Source of the DNA: Nageia nagi
Lineage: Eukaryota > Pinophyta
Reading direction: 5' to 3'
Assembly (NCBI GenBank): GCA_050084985.1
Contig: JBITNC010000001.1
Span: 195,362,001 to 195,426,000, forward strand
Length of the DNA stretch: 64,000 bases
Both the position numbers and the translations under genes were made by a program. Shown here one piece after another: positions 62,566-64,000 of the stretch; the stretch's first letter is position 1; each line of letters starts with the position of its first letter. The notes beneath the pieces are model-generated. The model searched no databases. It saw nothing but the letters and a program-made list of their open reading frames with translations, and was not told the origin of the DNA.

Positions 62566-63330
62566 AAAGTTTACATCCACTCATGACTTGGATAAATCAA
62601 CTTGCTGGAGATTTATACCATCAAAAATTTATATATGACTTTTCTCCTACATTTATACCTAAACCAAGTTGAAGAAATTTCAACAAAATATTAATCAACA
62701 CTTTTCATATTTGAAATCAAGGATTCCTTACACTCCTTTTCTTGATACTCAAAGAAAATCTTCAACTCTTAAGCAATCAAGAGATTTAAAAACATAATTC
62801 CAATTTGATTATGCTAATCTAGATTTCATGGATAGGTATAGAGGGGACGATTACATGATATCACTACAAAAACATCCTTCTACACTTATTTCTCACTTTA
62901 TAGCTTTACCAAAAGATATTCAACAAGTATTAGTCATGAAGTATTATGAGAATTGTACACCAAATGCATAGGAATTAAGAATAAATCCTTTAAAACTTGT
63001 AATTGAAATAAAGGCACAAGAAAGGTGGATGGAATAGGAATCTAAAATGACTTTATTATAATGGTTTCATATACATTGGCCTTATGATAAACCCAAAATT
63101 ATGATTGATTGTATTGAATATCTTCATGTCAAATATATGGGACATTCTTTCATCATGAATTTAGTTATTTTAGAACAAGTATTATCATATCTTATATCAT
63201 TCTTTTCAAAAAATCAAGTAGTATATAATTATAATTCATTGTTTAGTAATAGTTATAGCATGAACAATCCTTTAAATGTCAAAGTGCAATTTGAACAAAT
63301 TAGTCAACATTTAGACAAGAAGAAATAAAT
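62566..63330 (+). pseudogene. Unrecognised ORF remnant downstream of Tat pol
   Basis: A plus-strand stretch coding across broken frames: MTWINQLAGDLYHQKF near 62588, then DFMDRYRGDDYMISLQ, HPSTLISHFIALPKDIQQVL, KLVIEIKAQERWME and HIHWPYDKPKIMIDCIEYL, ending in a 75-codon frame at 63101-63328 (MIDCIEYLHVKYMGHSF...HLDKKK). I recognise no family. TATA-like AT-rich sequence and a possible leader lie upstream. It could be an extra ORF of the Tat element, or a separate captured gene, since it lies beyond the purine tract at ~62300. Confidence 0.45.
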
Positions 63331-63828
63331 CAAAATGGTTGACCATAAGCATTGGTATAACACTATCAACAAAAGGAGTTTTGGTACTTCTATAGGGAGT
63401 CTCATTCCATACTTCCCATCATGGAATTATCCATTAACATCAATTTGACCACCTCTAATATCACTACATCCTACATACATACCATCCTTCTTGATACTTC
63501 TTGAGGTACATGCTAGAGTTTTAACTTCATCTATGAAACCTAAGATAATTATTATGAAGTTTAAACCTAAACCATCACCTCCACCACTTGTTTCATATCC
63601 CATTCATTTTCAACCATCTATTTTAGGACAAGTTCCTCTTCATCTTCGATTATGACATCCTTACCATTATTTTTTAAATCATGGATGTTGGATTATTTGT
63701 AGGAAACCTATTTACCAACATCATTCAAAGATTGTAAATCACCTTTCATAATGAAAAATACAAAAATAACAAAAATATCAAAAAAATATGAAAAATAAAT
63801 AAAAATTTGTGTTGTACATATGTTTGTA
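63331..63828. other. Weakly coding tail of the 62566 region
   Basis: Proline-rich plus-strand reading (KFKPKPSPPPLVSYP, FQPSILGQVPLHL) continues past the stop at 63328 in another frame. It is probably the C-terminal part of the same broken protein. No domain recognised. Confidence 0.35.
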
Positions 63829-63846
63829 TTATATATATATATATAT
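63829..63846. repeat. (AT)n microsatellite
   Basis: About nine AT dinucleotides. Confidence 0.9.
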
Positions 63847-64000
63847 TATCTTTGCATTCTTATTAATTATCTTCATGCAAATAGAGGATTTATATTTATT
63901 TCATCCTTGAAAAAACTTTATGCAATATCTAAAATTTGCATATAATATTGCAGGTGGCTGATTACATTTTAAACACTAGCATCATGATCCATCGTCATTG

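Noticed and set aside
1-64000. Search for tRNA, rRNA, host single-copy genes, defence or phage systems
   Set aside because: None could be supported; the window is explained by plant transposable elements, tandem repeats and AT-rich filler.

Overview
The window looks like intergenic heterochromatin from a land plant with a large, repeat-rich genome. It is strongly AT-rich and holds plant-type LINE, Copia-like, chromovirus and Tat-lineage Gypsy sequences plus plant mobile domain (PMD) genes. I see no host housekeeping gene, no tRNA or rRNA, and nothing prokaryotic. A gymnosperm or another giant-genome plant would fit, but the sequence does not settle the species. Nearly every reading frame is broken, mostly by TAA/TAG stops and transitions, as expected from long decay of methylated cytosines. 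The one long intact frame is a 745-residue gag at 30187-32424.

Layout. 1-1522: nothing recognised. 1523-9560 (-): a decayed L1-type LINE with ORF1 (zinc knuckle) and ORF2 (endonuclease, RT, zf-RVT), split by a solo LTR (6308-8038, TSD TACCT). 10119-10690: a 21-bp minisatellite. 12620-35275: a nest of related LTR elements. Its oldest layer has plus-strand LTRs (12620-13365, 16777-17481, 34527-35275) and a gag N-terminal remnant (17580-17851 and 33910-34510). A minus-strand gag-only element (17852-33909) is inserted in that gag. A younger gag-only element (25847-33379, 933-bp LTRs, TSD CTTTA) is inserted in the LTR of the second one. 37155-42002 (-): a Copia-like element with LTRs, PBS and PPT but no recognisable protein. 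42791-56284 (+): a chromovirus (Tekay/Del-like) with LTRs over 4 kb. 56285-62320 (+): a Tat-lineage Gypsy gag-pol with two RNase H domains. 62566-63330: an unrecognised frame downstream of that pol.

Most interesting part. Both gag-only elements share one architecture: gag on the element's sense strand, no pol, and a PMD-type gene on the opposite strand. The inner copy adds a TATA box and splice-like signals for the antisense gene, two tandem-repeat arrays, and about ten copies of the quasi-palindrome GGACCG-TGGG-CGGTCC in LTRs, gag and antisense gene. Its gag resembles the gag of the Tat element at 56285-62320, so a Tat element is the likely source of the missing pol functions. This reads as a non-autonomous retrotransposon family (TR-GAG-like) carrying a PMD cargo gene and inserting repeatedly into itself.
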